From Daedaleopsis sinensis (Eukaryota; Basidiomycota; Agaricomycetes; Polyporales; Polyporaceae), in contig CM066305.1 of the NCBI GenBank assembly GCA_033807695.1, positions 4,216,001 through 4,280,000 on the forward strand: DNA of 64,000 nt, in the 5' to 3' direction. This document shows, in pieces, positions 22,350 to 33,496 of the stretch. A program made the translations under genes and the position numbers. The notes under the pieces are model-generated. The model ran no database searches, had not been told where the DNA came from, and saw nothing but the letters and a program-made list of their open reading frames with translations. Numbering within the stretch: position 1 is the first letter of the stretch; each line of letters begins with the position of its first letter.

Positions 22350-23516
22350 CAAGAGGGGGGCACCGGCAGATGCCGAGACCAGCGCTTAGGGGGGGAGGGG
22401 GGTCCACGGGGTCCTTAATTCACTTCGCGGAGGTCCTCTTCAAACACCTTCTACACTAGCCCAATGGGTATACCAGATGCCTCTTCGCTGATTAGCAGCT
22501 CTATTCATGTTCTAGAGTTGGTTATGTTGGAGCAAGTGGGCGAGAGGGCAGTCACGAGCAGGGGAGGGAGGACGAGGGTGTTTGTGCCATGCAAACGCGT
22601 GAGGAATACAGACAAAATCTCGAGTATTTAAGTAAAGTAATCAGGGAGGGAAAACTACCATAACAGGTAACTAACGGGCGGCTACACGAAGTTTTATGTC
22701 CATATGGGCGGACGGGTCTTCGGTCGTTTCGTCTCAACTATATGTTTCAACAGGTTAATCACCGCCAGTTATACCTGTGCGACAACTGTGCGAGGTAATG
22801 ACTCGGATAGCAGAAAGAGTACGTAAGCTGTTACCTTATGCGGAAGGTGCACAAGCGCTCGATGCAGCAGCGCGGCTCAGACTCCAGTGAATGCATGTAC
22901 TTCTCTGCGTCACTATGCTAGACTCTCATAACTGTGGTCCAGATGTAATGAGAGCTGGGCTATGCTAGAAGCCTGAAGTAGGCCGCTAGGCAATACAGTG
23001 AATATTAGTATGACAACGATGATTGTCTCGATATCGTGACTCCTCAGAGGAGACCGATTTTCCACCCCGCACTGCTGTACACGAGTCACTTGGATCAATA
23101 CCCACTGGAGAGTCAACGTAGCGTCAACTTTAAGACAGTACTACCCTCCATGATACAGTCACTCGACCACTTACTACCCGCCGTGGACAAGTTCGATAGC
23201 TGATTGCTATTGGCATGCCGCTTGCTCACAGAGATGTTAGGGAACAATACACTCGAGCTCGGTATCTGGAAGTATCCGCGCGCATGCGGAAGCTCAAGCA
23301 AGACGAGTACTAGTGATTTTAATGTCAAACTTTTGCGCTCCCTCATGTTTTGAGGAACAGCGCCGAAATCTATAATGGACTTTCTCAGAAAACATATGAC
23401 AAATCGTCTATATATGGTAGTTTCCCACGAGGGGGGGGGGGAGGGGGGTCCAGCGAAATGTCCTTAACGCACTTGGCCTACCCCGGGTACTGAAGTCGAT
23501 TTGTGCACCCCTCTTG
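22350..23516. mobile_element. non-autonomous hAT-like DNA transposon, copy 1
   Basis: A 1167-bp element with terminal inverted repeats (left CAAGAGGGGGGCAC, right end reverse-complemented CAAGAGGGGTGCAC; 13 of 14 match). It is flanked by a perfect 8-bp target duplication CGTTCAAC at 22342-22349 and 23517-23524. Eight-bp duplications and CA...TG ends fit the hAT superfamily. No transposase frame is present; the open frames inside are under 80 residues. G-rich direct repeats lie near both ends (22388-22426 and 23430-23475), each with runs of G followed by GTCC and a CCTTAA...CACTT motif. Copy 2 at 38880-40046 appears identical by eye. Confidence 0.85.
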
Positions 23517-23859
23517 CGTTCAACCAAACCTAAACAAATGTTACCTTCAGACACTATGTGAACCTCGGCGAATATAGGTTTACACGGTCACATACGGGAT
23601 GATGCGACACGCAGAGCTGTCCATATATGACAAGGAAGCTAGGGTAGCATCCGATGGACATCGGAACTTGGCCCGGGGATAGATCTGCGGAGAACGTGTC
23701 AGGTAGTGAAATAACGGCTAAGTAGGACAGCAAGTCCGACTCGGTGCCTCAAATATCTTACCCCTCACGGTACATAGATGTTTGCGCCAATCGTTGCGAT
23801 TGTCATAGAAGTAGCCCGCGAGCTCGCCGGTAAAAACCTGGCCGTCGATCGAGGGCGAT

Positions 23860-24140
23860 CATGCGCGACGCTTCGAGCTTGAGCGCTCAGCATCGGCAGT
23901 AGCGAGAAGAACAGCAGGGCCCGGGAAAGACTTACGATGCAGCGACGGTACCGAGGACGAGCCCTCGTCGGCGGTGTCGAGGGGGACGTATGTCACGCTC
24001 GGTGGGTTCTTGGAGATAATCGTCAAGCTGCGGCAATACTAGCCCAGGATACTGCCGTGCTCAGGGGTGTTGCCGCCCCCGGTTTGAGAAGTTTGACGGT
24101 AGACGCGGTTCGGTTGGCTGGGCTAGGGATCCATACTAAT
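23860..24140 (-). pseudogene. relic of an aldose 1-epimerase gene
   Basis: The sequence aligns with parts of the intact epimerase at 43520-45156. The stretch near 23858-23890 resembles the exon encoding EASRVIAVDG. The stretch 23930-24080 resembles the exon-intron boundary and the exon encoding VTYFHLDTADEGFPGTVAAF, including the intron-like TTACGA border. Frames are broken by substitutions and an internal deletion. A related relic lies at 30341-30840. Confidence 0.65.
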
Positions 24141-24149
24141 TATAATACC

Positions 24150-25680
24150 AGAGGGAGATAACCAGAGCCCTCGTCGTATCGATAACAATACTAGTCCATC
24201 GAACGAGCCACGTCAAGGGAGACGAGGGGGATGAATGGAGGTCGAATCGATACCACTAGTCGATGGCTGTCGATGGTCGAGGCGAGGGACGCCAGCGCGT
24301 ATGTATCGACCGACCTTGTCTCCTCCGTCCACGACGCTCGTGGCAGTCTCGACTTGCACCTCTGGGCTTGAACTTGAATTTATACGTCTCTCTTTCTTAC
24401 TCGCACTGTCTGCCTGTGGCCGGTGTTTTGTCGCTCACTAGTGCTCAGCGTACACTACTCTGACGGGCGACCTTCGGACGGACAGGGCCACGACAGACTC
24501 ATTGTCAGAATCACCCTCGAACAGCTCGCGGAGACGATAGATGCGCACTACGTCGTCGTGACCGTAGAGGCTCAGAGGTCGCCGAGGAGGTATAAAATTG
24601 AGGTGGTCTACAGCTCGTCAGGTGCATTCTATATCCTGGATCCGTTTCCTACACTGTCGCGTGCAAGACGCGCCCTTTCTTGCCTTGCTGGTGATGTACT
24701 TCAAGTCGCCCGGACTCTGTGAGCATTACCTGTCCTGCCCAAGACCTCCGTCCCTGTTCATTTTCACTCTCGTATCCTTCACAAAACTCTCCATTGGCGG
24801 AGGGAGTAGGCTACCCGGTTGGTGTTGGCATAGCCTCTTACTGCAGGCTCTGGGATCTCTCGCAGCGCTGCGTACGCCGTGTGCGGCGCGGTATAGATCT
24901 TTTTGGATCTTTGCTAAAGTTCACATTGACTTGGGTGATGGTTCTCGGTCTACATTCCGTGATCGTCGTGGTTCGTTCACGCTCGCCCATTTGCTCTGCT
25001 CTAGGAACCTTCCGTTGCGTGTCACCTCAACTGAGCAACGCTGTGGGTACTAGGAGAGCTGTGGGCTCCTAGGAACGACGTTCTGAGTTGCTTACAGGTC
25101 AGGGTACGTACCATAGTTCATTCCTCTGTATCTTTCACCACCGAATACCGATTTTCTCTCTTGCTCCACTATGCGTAAGCATACGATAGCTCGCTTCATG
25201 CAGCCACCACCTCTGCGTACTTGCAGAACCGCCGGCCGTCGCTGATCAGTATCCTCGGCCTTCATCCTCCCATTGCGGCACCCGAACATCCGTGGCGCCG
25301 ACCGATAGAACACCGAACCACGTGCGATGCTCTGTTGATCTTGGTTCTATTCGTCACCCCCTCGCTGACTTGGCTTAGAACTTGGGCGACCCTCTCGTGC
25401 TCAGACTATGCAACTCGGACACTGACTCGTCCTCTCCACTCGAGCTTCCACTCGTCCCATCGCCCCGCCATCTCCCGCTGACGCCGTAGGAGTGAAGACT
25501 AGCTATCTCCCCTGTATCTCCCTTGCCTGCCAGGCTACACAGCTCCCAGGCCCCCCGCCCTCTCCCGGCTGTCCTACACTCGATCGTCGTCGCCGCCCGG
25601 CTATGGTACGTCTCTCATGACTATGTTCCTGCTCTAGCCCTCCTCGACACGACGTCCTTGAACCAGGCAGAGACCCTGTC
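24150..25680. repeat. diverged duplicate block, copy 1 (partner 30870-32390)
   Basis: Both copies start at the segment ACCAGAGGGAGATAACCA and continue in parallel through TATGTATCGACCGACCTT, a GAGGTGGTCTACAG segment, a TTGGCGGAG segment, and a final TCCTGCTCTAG...CGACACGACGTC segment. Many indels separate them. No reading frame is conserved between the copies, so coding content is doubtful. The adjoining epimerase relics extend the homology leftwards, to 23860 here and 30341 in the partner. Confidence 0.65.
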
Positions 25681-25689
25681 TCCCCTGCG

Positions 25690-26214
25690 CCCTAGGCAGA
25701 CGTCGACGAGGACCTATTGACGTGAGGGATGCCAGTGTTCTTAGCCCGAGATCCTGCGGACGGCCAGGATGTCGGCGTCGTCGGCGGCGTTGGCCGACGA
25801 CATGCTGAGACTCGAGAGAAAGAATGTAACAGACCGATCGTGACAGCTACCATTGCGTGTACAGGCAATTCAAGCGTACAGTGGCAACGTCGGATGTCGG
25901 GTGCGGGCACTCCTGTTACAACCTGGCGCGGCCGAAACCTACGACTCTGAGGCTGCGAGTAGCAACCAACCCTACGCTGTCGTCGGCCGACAATCAAATC
26001 TGAGCGTCCAAAGTTATTTGTGTGTAATATAACGTTAGCACAAAGAATGTAGATCTAGCACGTCGACAATGTCCTATAGCGTCTCGTCTATCGCGTCCGG
26101 AAGTGGAAGAATGAAGCATAGGCACAGGCCTCGGTGGTTAAGACGCGCTCGACGCGAGTCCTGACCTCAGCCCTCTGCCCTCAGGTCTCCCGATCCGTCC
26201 TCGATGCCATGAGC
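25690..26214. other. no gene seen
   Basis: This is downstream sequence of the sedolisin gene. I see no conserved frame, repeat or RNA gene. Confidence 0.4.
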
Positions 26215-28884
26215 TCAGGGGAGCCCCATGAACCGCGAGAGCAGAAGCGGGAAGTTGGGCGTGCCGAGCCCGGTGACGGGGTCCCACCCGCGCGTGGCCG
26301 GGAAGCCGTCCGTCGCGCAGCCCGGGTTCGAGCCCGTCGTCACGTCGTGGAACGCGCTCCGGAACACATGCGAGTAGATCTGCGCGCCGGTGTGCGGATG
26401 CGGATGCAGATGTGAAATGTGAATGTGCGAGTGGAGAGGGGCCGAGCGTCGAGGCGAGGACACAGCACGACAGGAGTGCCGGAGTTACGGTGCAGTGCGA
26501 GTGGGCGGACGGAGAAGTACAGAAAGACGGGATGCGCGTAGGGGGGAGAGGAGAGAGGGAGGGGATAGTACATCAGTCAGATCAGGCGCGGATAGCAATG
26601 GGGCATGCGCAGACGCACCGCAGGGTTGATCCAGCCGACTGGGCTCTTGCCCTCCGCCAGCCGCGCGTCGTTCACGGCCGCGATGAGTGCAGCGAAGATG
26701 GGCGCGGACGCAGATGTCCCACCGCTCGTCGAAAAGTTGCCGTCCACGGCGACGACCGTCGGGAATCTAGCACGAATGTCCAGCACATGGCGCAGCCGCG
26801 TTCAGACGTGTTCAGCCATGGGTCGTGCAAACAAGTTAGGGGGACGGGTGTGCGCACTCACCCGTTGGCAGCAACGTCGGGGTAGGCCCGGCCGGTGCGG
26901 TTGAAGATGTCGGCCGCGTACGGGAGCGCGGCGTTCTTCAGGTACCGGTTCACGACGCGGTCCTGGAAGCTCGGCCGGGGGAAGGTGTTTGAGAATCCGC
27001 CGCCCGAAGGGAACGCCGTCGTCGCGATCTCACGGTCGTTGACCTGCCAGTGCCGGCCGTTTCAGTATCAGAGTCGAGCGGCGGAGGGCGACAAACAAAT
27101 GCTACGTACCGAGTTCCCGGGCGCGACTTGTGTCGCACCCACGGTGGTCACATACGGGCAGGACGCGGGGAATTGCGGCACGAACGAACCGGCCTTGTTG
27201 CCTGTCACGCCCGTGCCGTTCGCGTTGCAGATCTCCTCTTGGCCGAACGAGACACCCGTGTCGCCCGACGATACGACAAAGGTGATACCGGTCAGGGCGA
27301 GCTGAAGTCCGTGTTTTGCCGTGGCGTAGTCAGTAAGCGCTCGACGTGTGCCTGTGACAGGACTTGAGCGCACCTTGCCAAACTCCGCACACTGTCTCTC
27401 CAAGAGAGGAGTGACATCAGGGTCGGAGACGTCCAGGTTCGTGGAGTAAGATATAGAGACGACGTTAGCACGGGGCTTGTTACCGCAATCCGTGAGATCT
27501 GAACGGAGTCATTGAGCAACAGTGTGTGAGAGGGTATGAGCTATAGAGACAGCTTACGTTCAGCGTCCACGCCCTTCACAGAGCAATACGACACGTCAAG
27601 TGCAGCGAGCAGTTCATCCGCTGATAAGAATGTCAACGAGGTGATAGGATGCGCAGATGTGCAACAGCGCTTACTGACGAACAGGTCCGAGTTGTCCTTG
27701 CCCACCTGGTACAGCAAAACATTCTGTTGGCTGTCAAGGAGCCCCATCACGAGCTGGAAGTCCATAGTAGACTCCCCAAGGTTCTCTGAGTCAGACTCCG
27801 AAGCGTTGAGATGGCCTGGAAAACGTTCGATATCAGATCCGGGCTTTGTAATTGGAAGCAGAGCATGACTTACCTCCCGCGATGCTGATAAGGGTCGGGT
27901 GGTGACTGACTTGCGGAGGGTCAAATTTCTTGAAGAAGAGGTCGAGGTCGGACGGCAGAAAGACGTTCGATCCAAATTCCACTGATCACAAGCACAATAG
28001 TAAATGGTGAGCCAGGTCTTCATGTGCGCAGGATTGCTATGCGCGTACCGACTGCTACTGTGTTCTTGTCCGCCGAGACGAGCGTGTAATTGAAGTCATA
28101 GAGCCCTCGCAGACAGTCGAGCGTCACTCCCTTGTCGCAGTTCGTCGGGCCCGGTTCCATTGCGGCTGCCTAGTCAAAGTGTCATTATCCTCGTCCGGTG
28201 TGCGCGGGCGCCACAATCATCAAGACTCACTTCAGCGATGGCTTTCGGGGCACCCTTGGGTCTGCGGATGCCACCTGTGCCAGCCTGGCCCATATCCGCC
28301 CTCCGCGCGAGCCTGCCCGCGGACGGGCCGCCGAAGTGCACTGTCGGCCACACAAGGTCGACGTGCTTCGAGACGTGCTCAGGGAGGCGATATCCGCGAT
28401 GGCACCCGAGGCGCTCCCTGCCGTCGTCGCCATGACGGTACACGAAATACTGCGCGGCGAGCAGCTTCTCCGCCTCCGCCACCGTCGCATCCAGGTGCAG
28501 CGCCCCGCCGTCCGGGCTGAGGCGGATGCGATGCGGCTCGATCTCCTCGTCGTTCACCAGCCAGGAGTGTACTGTACTGACAGAGCTCTCTGAGGGCCGG
28601 AAAGTCTCCGCGACCTGGGCGGGCGTCCAGTGCTTGCCGTAGTTAGGCGAGTCGGGATCGGCGATGTCGAGCAGGTACGCGTCGAGGTTGTGCAGGTTCG
28701 ACTGTTTGAGGGCGAACTTCAGGGGAACGGGCGTGCTCGGGTCGGCGCTGCGGTGGAGAGACCAGCCATGGGGAATCTCGAGGCGAGAGTCGTGGCGGAT
28801 GCGAGGCGAGAGGACGGGAGGCGTCGCCGAGGCACATACAGCAAGAACGGCACAGGAGAGCTGAAGAAAGGAGGAAAGAAACAT
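26215..28884 (-). CDS. sedolisin family (S53) tripeptidyl-peptidase, secreted
   Basis: Many-exon gene, ATG at 28884, stop at 26215. The signal peptide is MFLSSFLQLSCAVLAVCASA. The first exon encodes the activation prodomain (SPNYGKHWTPAQVAETFRPS, VHSWLVNDEEIEPHRI, AEKLLAAQYFVYRH). Later exons give LDCLRGLYDFNYT, NLGESTMDFQLVMGLLDSQQ, PRANVVSISYSTNLDVSDPD, LTGITFVVSSGDTGVSFG, CPYVTTVGATQVAPGN and GNFSTSGGTSASAPIFAALI. The family's catalytic set is present: Glu and Asp in ESTMD, oxyanion Asp in SSGDTG, Ser in GGTSAS. The C-terminal calcium site is DVTTGSNPGC...GWDPVTGLGTPNF. Fungal members act outside the cell at acid pH, releasing tripeptides. A longer in-frame N-terminus up to 29157 exists but lacks a signal peptide at its start, so I chose 28884. 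Confidence 0.88.
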
Positions 28885-29159
28885 GGCTGCAGAGGGCAGC
28901 CGGGGAAAGTGAAGTGGGGGGACCATCTGTCTTGCCATCAACAAGATATAAAGCATCGACAGAAGATGCCACAGCATAGCCGCGGCAAGCCGCGGCAAGC
29001 CGCGGGTATGATTATCATATATGAGGTGTCGCAGCCAGGTTGAGCGGCGATGGAGGCGGAGGAGGACGGCTTGCGCAAGGACCCGGCGTCCGCCCGTAGA
29101 TCCAAAATAGACCCGGAATTTGAGATGGAGATGTTCAAGCGACATTGCAATGCTCACCG

Positions 29160-30190
29160 GAAGTTGGTCTTTTGGAAATACTTATGTAGTTATTCATGCA
29201 GTAGGCCGTGGCGGAGAAGCATCTGCATCGAGATCAGCAGTGCAGTCATGATTGCCGCCGCTATCAACTTTGCTATGTAGCCCAAATGTAGCCTTTTATG
29301 TAGCTCGTCAATGGTCAGTACTTCAGTGTTGAAGTCCGTCGTCCATACTCGTCCGAGTAAAAGTACTAGCCCGAGCCCGCGTCCGTCGTTCGAGTTCCCG
29401 CCCCGCTACCAGTTGAATGTTGAACAACGTTCACCCTAAATACCGGTCCACCCGGTACCCGGTATTTGTACTTGGAACCGTATCCGTACCCGCGCAAGCC
29501 CGTATTTGCTCGGGATTCATCGTACGTAGCGGGCGAGCACCGATTCGCGGGCCATGCTATGGGGGTGTTGTTAGCTTAGGCTAGACCTCGAGACCACGAA
29601 CAGCACTGAGAAGTATGTAATCGCCAAATAAACGACTCACTACGCACCAGACTGAGACACCGCATCATGCATCAGGACCAATTCCGATTCAAATTGTACC
29701 AGCCTTGGAACGATCTGAGTCGTTGAACCTCGGTGAACGTGGAGACTGCGCGCTCCTGAGGTACCGGATACTAGATCCGTAGTGGCCGACGTTAGAGGTA
29801 TCGTATCGGAGGAAGAGAGGGCGGGAGTTTGTCATTCAACCCAGTGCACCGGAGTGTTGTCTAGGTCCAGAAGCCATGCAGGGTGATCGTGTAATCCGCA
29901 ATCGGACGCCTCAAGCTTCAAGCTTCAAGACTCAAGTACTTAGCCTCAAGTCCTTGATCATCAACGTTCGACAGTATTTGCCAGTACGCCACCGCATACT
30001 GGTCTATACATGTTACGCGTGACGTCACGCGTGCATTCTTTATGTCTTCAGCGCAAGGGTGAGTCTGAGCATCCGGGTCGGCGCAATGACGGATAAACTC
30101 TGTCGAGCTTGGAAAGAGAGGGATGTGGGAGAGGCTGCAGGGGTGGTCACAATTAAGTTACCTCGCTCAGCCTCGTCGCCAGCCGTGATT
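29160..30190. other. intergenic; inverted repeat and CRE palindrome only
   Basis: No gene is visible. Two small structures stand out: a 30-bp inverted repeat at 29438-29467 (AAATACCGG and its complement around a 12-bp loop) and the palindrome at 30015-30032. The 29440-29520 stretch is rich in GTACCCG-like words. Confidence 0.4.
30015..30032. promoter_or_regulatory. 18-bp perfect palindrome with a CRE core
   Basis: ACGCGTGACGTCACGCGT is its own reverse complement. It contains the ATF/CREB core TGACGTCA flanked by two MCB hexamers ACGCGT. The nearest intact genes are more than 1 kb away, so any target gene is unclear. Confidence 0.45.
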
Positions 30191-30194
30191 CGGA

Positions 30195-30340
30195 CTCACA
30201 CATCGCTGTGAGCTTGCGAGATGGGGCGACACGCCTGTACTCTGGTTGGATGGACGGAGTCGAGACAGGCGTGCTGGCAAGGTTCTCCAACAAGGACAGG
30301 ACTCGTATCCGGCACTTGAAGTTCACTCCGGATGGCCAAA
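30195..30340 (+). pseudogene. relic of the 3' end of an F-box/propeller gene
   Basis: The plus strand reads SLRDGATRLYSGWMDGVE and FSNKDRTRIRHLKFTPDGQT. These match the last propeller segments of the gene ending at 43146 (SFRDGVIRLYTSRIDGVG and FSNRHKARIRHMKFTPDGQT). The homology stops abruptly after the CCAAACAC segment and sequence from an epimerase gene begins. Confidence 0.75.
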
Positions 30341-30840
30341 CACGTGTGCCGCCTCAGTATGATCGGCGTATTCTTGCTCGCCTTGGCGAGGATAGAGACC
30401 TTGCACCAGCGGCCGTTCGAGATCTGTAACGGGGCCTCAGCGACAGCAGCAGCGAGACGAACAGAGAACGGCTTACGAACGCAGCCACGGTACCGGGGAA
30501 GCCCTCGTCGGCAGTGTCGAGGTGGACGTACGTCACGCTCGGGGAGCTTGAAGATCATCGTCCAGTTGTGACACCAGCCTGGGATACTGCCGTGGAGTGT
30601 GTTTTGCCCTCCTTTGGGGGGATCTGGTAGAGGTTCGACTCGCTGGCTTGGGGATCTTCGCTCATGGAGATCGAGAAGCGACCTACACTCACAATTTCAG
30701 CGACATAGTGCATGCAGACAGACAGTTCACGTGCTCACCATTTACTAATGCCGTTCACATACTGTATCTCCATCGCAGCGCGGCTGAACACTGGTCGTAG
30801 CGGGAGCAACTTGCGCTCAGACTCGCCGGCTGACAATAGG
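30341..30840 (-). pseudogene. relic of an aldose 1-epimerase gene, fused to the preceding relic
   Basis: Minus-strand sequence matches the epimerase at 43520-45156 from its exon encoding KVSILAKASEKTPIML (here KVSILAKASKNTPIIL), through the intron, the FPGTVAAF exon and the upstream NTLHGG region, to the intron before the SKLLTD exon (CATCGCAGCGCGGCTGA...GACAATAGG). Frames are interrupted. In the modern locus these segments lie about 1.2 kb from the F-box gene's end, so this relic carries a deletion at 30340. Confidence 0.75.
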
Positions 30841-30869
30841 TCACTGGCAGGAGATTCGGTCGAGCATAC

Positions 30870-32390
30870 CAGAGGGAGATAACCAAAGCCAGGCTTGGAC
30901 ACATATCGGTAACAGTACTTACTAGTCCATTGAGCGAGCCAAGTCAAGAGAGACAAGGGGGATGGATGGAGGTCGAGTCAATAGTGCCTGGTCGGGGCAA
31001 GAGGCAAGAGGAACACCAGCGCCTATGTATCGACCGACCTTGGTTTCCTCCGTCCACGACGAGCTCGCGGCAGTCTCGACTTGCACCTCTGGACTAGAAC
31101 TTCTACGTCTATCTCTTCCTCGCACTGCTTGCCTCAGGCTGTGCCTTTTGTCTTGTCGCTCCCTACTCGGACTACCAAGCTTCGGGCCACGACAGAGTGA
31201 GTGTCCGAACGACCCTCAAACAGCACGGGTCGATGCGCACTACGTCGTGACCGCAGAGGTCGCAGAGGAGATATAAGACCTCAAACTGAGGTGGTCTACA
31301 GCCCGTCAGGTACGTTTCATTTCCCGGATCCCTTTCCTACGCCTTGCCTCCCCTCTCGTACAAGACGCGTCCTTTATTGCTTTGCTGGTGACGTACTTGC
31401 CCGGACTCTATGAACGGGCCCTTGCATGCTTAGGACCTCCACTCCTGTGATGTCTGCTCTCGCGGACCTTGCGAAACTCTCCATTGGCGGAGAGAGTATG
31501 AGGCTACGTAGATTTGGCTAGACCCTGCGACTTCTGCAAGCTCTGGGCCGTCTCGCAGCACTGCGTACACCGCGACCCGCCGCTCGTGGCGCGATATAGA
31601 TTTGCTTGGACATTGCCAAACCTCACTCTGACTCGGTTGATGATTCTCGGGCTCCCTCCCAATCCTGTCTACGCTCTGTATCCGTCATGATTGGTACACG
31701 CCTGTTCATTTACTCTGCTCTAGGAATCTTCTCGTTGTATGCCACGTCAATAGACGTGGCGCTGTGGGTGCTAGGATATCCGCGAGCAGGTCAAGGTACG
31801 CACCATAATCTATACCTTTGTATATCTCACCCTCGAATGCCGATGTTTTCTCCCGCTCCACTACGCGTATGTATATGATAGTTCGCATCGTGCAGCCAAC
31901 ACCCCTGCGCACTTGCGGATCCGCACGACGGCGATCTCGCACATTTGAACCAGGGCAAACGTGGCCGATAGTCGCCGATCCGTATACGTGTCCTCTATCC
32001 TCTATCGCAGCACCCGAACATCCGTATGGCCGACCGAGAGAGCACCGCACGCTGATCTTGGCTCCACCCACCGCCCTCTCGCCGACTGGGCTCGGAACTT
32101 GTGCGATCCTCTCGCACTCAGGCTCTCCCGTCAGGACAATCTTTCGTCTTCCCCGCCTGCGCTCGCACTCGTTCATTTCCCCTAGCTGTGGGCGTGTAGA
32201 CTAGCGAACTCGCCTGGAGCTCCTGCCAGGCCACATAGCTTCCAGGCCTCTTGGCTGTCCCTACGCTCGATCGCCCTCGTCGCCCGGCTGCCACAGTGCG
32301 TCTCCTACACAAATATGGTAACGTTGACTGACAATCATGTTCCTGCTCTAGCTCCCTCTGCGACACGACGTCTTTCAACCAGGCACAATC
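30870..32390. repeat. diverged duplicate block, copy 2 (partner 24150-25680)
   Basis: Same landmark order as copy 1, beginning ACCAGAGGGAGATAACCA near 30870 and ending CGACACGACGTC near 32370. Open frames such as the plus-strand one at 30962-31276 are not conserved in copy 1 beyond short pieces. Confidence 0.65.
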
Positions 32391-32399
32391 CGCTACGCT

Positions 32400-33496
32400 G
32401 ACTGCTCAACGTTTAGCACGCGAGGGGGCATGTACGCCTCCCGCTCTCTCCATCCGTATTCCAGCCCACTCGCGCGAAGCAATGATGCATGTGCATGAGC
32501 GGCGGCCCACTCGCCCGTCGCCGCCGCACAGGCGAACGTGCCCACACGGTCCACGGACAAAGGTGGCCGCAACCACGGCGGTCGTCCCAGTGCTCTGGAC
32601 GCAGATTGGCAGATCCGTCCGAGTCGGGAGCGCGCTCGCTGGATATCAGCAATCATCGTCGACGGACTTATCTCCGACTTCACACCTCAGGCTACACCCT
32701 TTGTGCGGTGATGACGTTCCTGTCACTACGTCCGCATCGTGCAATGTGCGAGCGCTGTCTCATCATCAGTCATCCGACTCACGATCGCGGCCGTACCATG
32801 CTCTTCGTGTACTCGCGCCAATGACATCGCTATTCCCGCGTTGTGCGCACTCAGGCTATCCCATCTTGTTGAAAACGGTCATTCGTCCCACTCATTCGGC
32901 CGCTCTCCGTCTTCGCTCGGCCTCCCGACCCGTCCGATTGAAGCTGTTACCTAGGTCGTCCGCGTCGGCATGCATATATGACGAGATGGGAGCGGTTCGT
33001 GCCCGCCAACTCTGCACTTGCACACCGGCAGCACCCGCTTCGAGCTCACTGGGCACGCCTACGCACCATCATCTCATCGCCCACTCATGTGTCCACCTGC
33101 AGTATATCCGAAATGTCGGTGACTGGGGCCCACACGTATACCACTGCGAGCAACGCAGTCAGGGTTCGGACGGCTGCGTGAAAAACGCGCGGGCGACATG
33201 CCTGTCCGTCATGCCCGTCCGTCGTCGAGGTGTCCCCATCGAGGGTTGTCAGTAGGTCCGACGGAACAGACATGTGTCATGGAGCGACGCGACCGGGACA
33301 CACGTGTGGCTAGTAACTGTCGCGATAGAGGTCTCGCTCTCGTGCGCTTTGCGATTCGCACCAGCTACGAGAATAACATCTACTAGATCTACAATGACAA
33401 GACAAGATGCATGCCTCCAGTTCTATAACTGGAATACCGCGCCGTTATCGGCGCTCAGTATTGAGAGCCCAGGGCCTTCGACCAAGCCGACGGAGA
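32400..33496. other. no gene seen; downstream of the Old Yellow Enzyme gene
   Basis: A plus-strand frame at 32482-33255 is open for 257 codons, but its Ser/Arg/His-rich composition, lack of motifs and overlap with equally open frames on both strands argue against a gene. Confidence 0.4.

Noticed and set aside
26325..26345. GGTTCGAGCC resembling a tRNA T-loop
   Set aside because: It lies inside the sedolisin exon encoding GSNPGCATDG; no acceptor stem or anticodon arm fits around it. I found no tRNA or rRNA gene in the window.
32482..33255. Plus-strand frame of 257 residues
   Set aside because: No family motif, biased composition, overlapping equally open frames, and no splice or promoter support.
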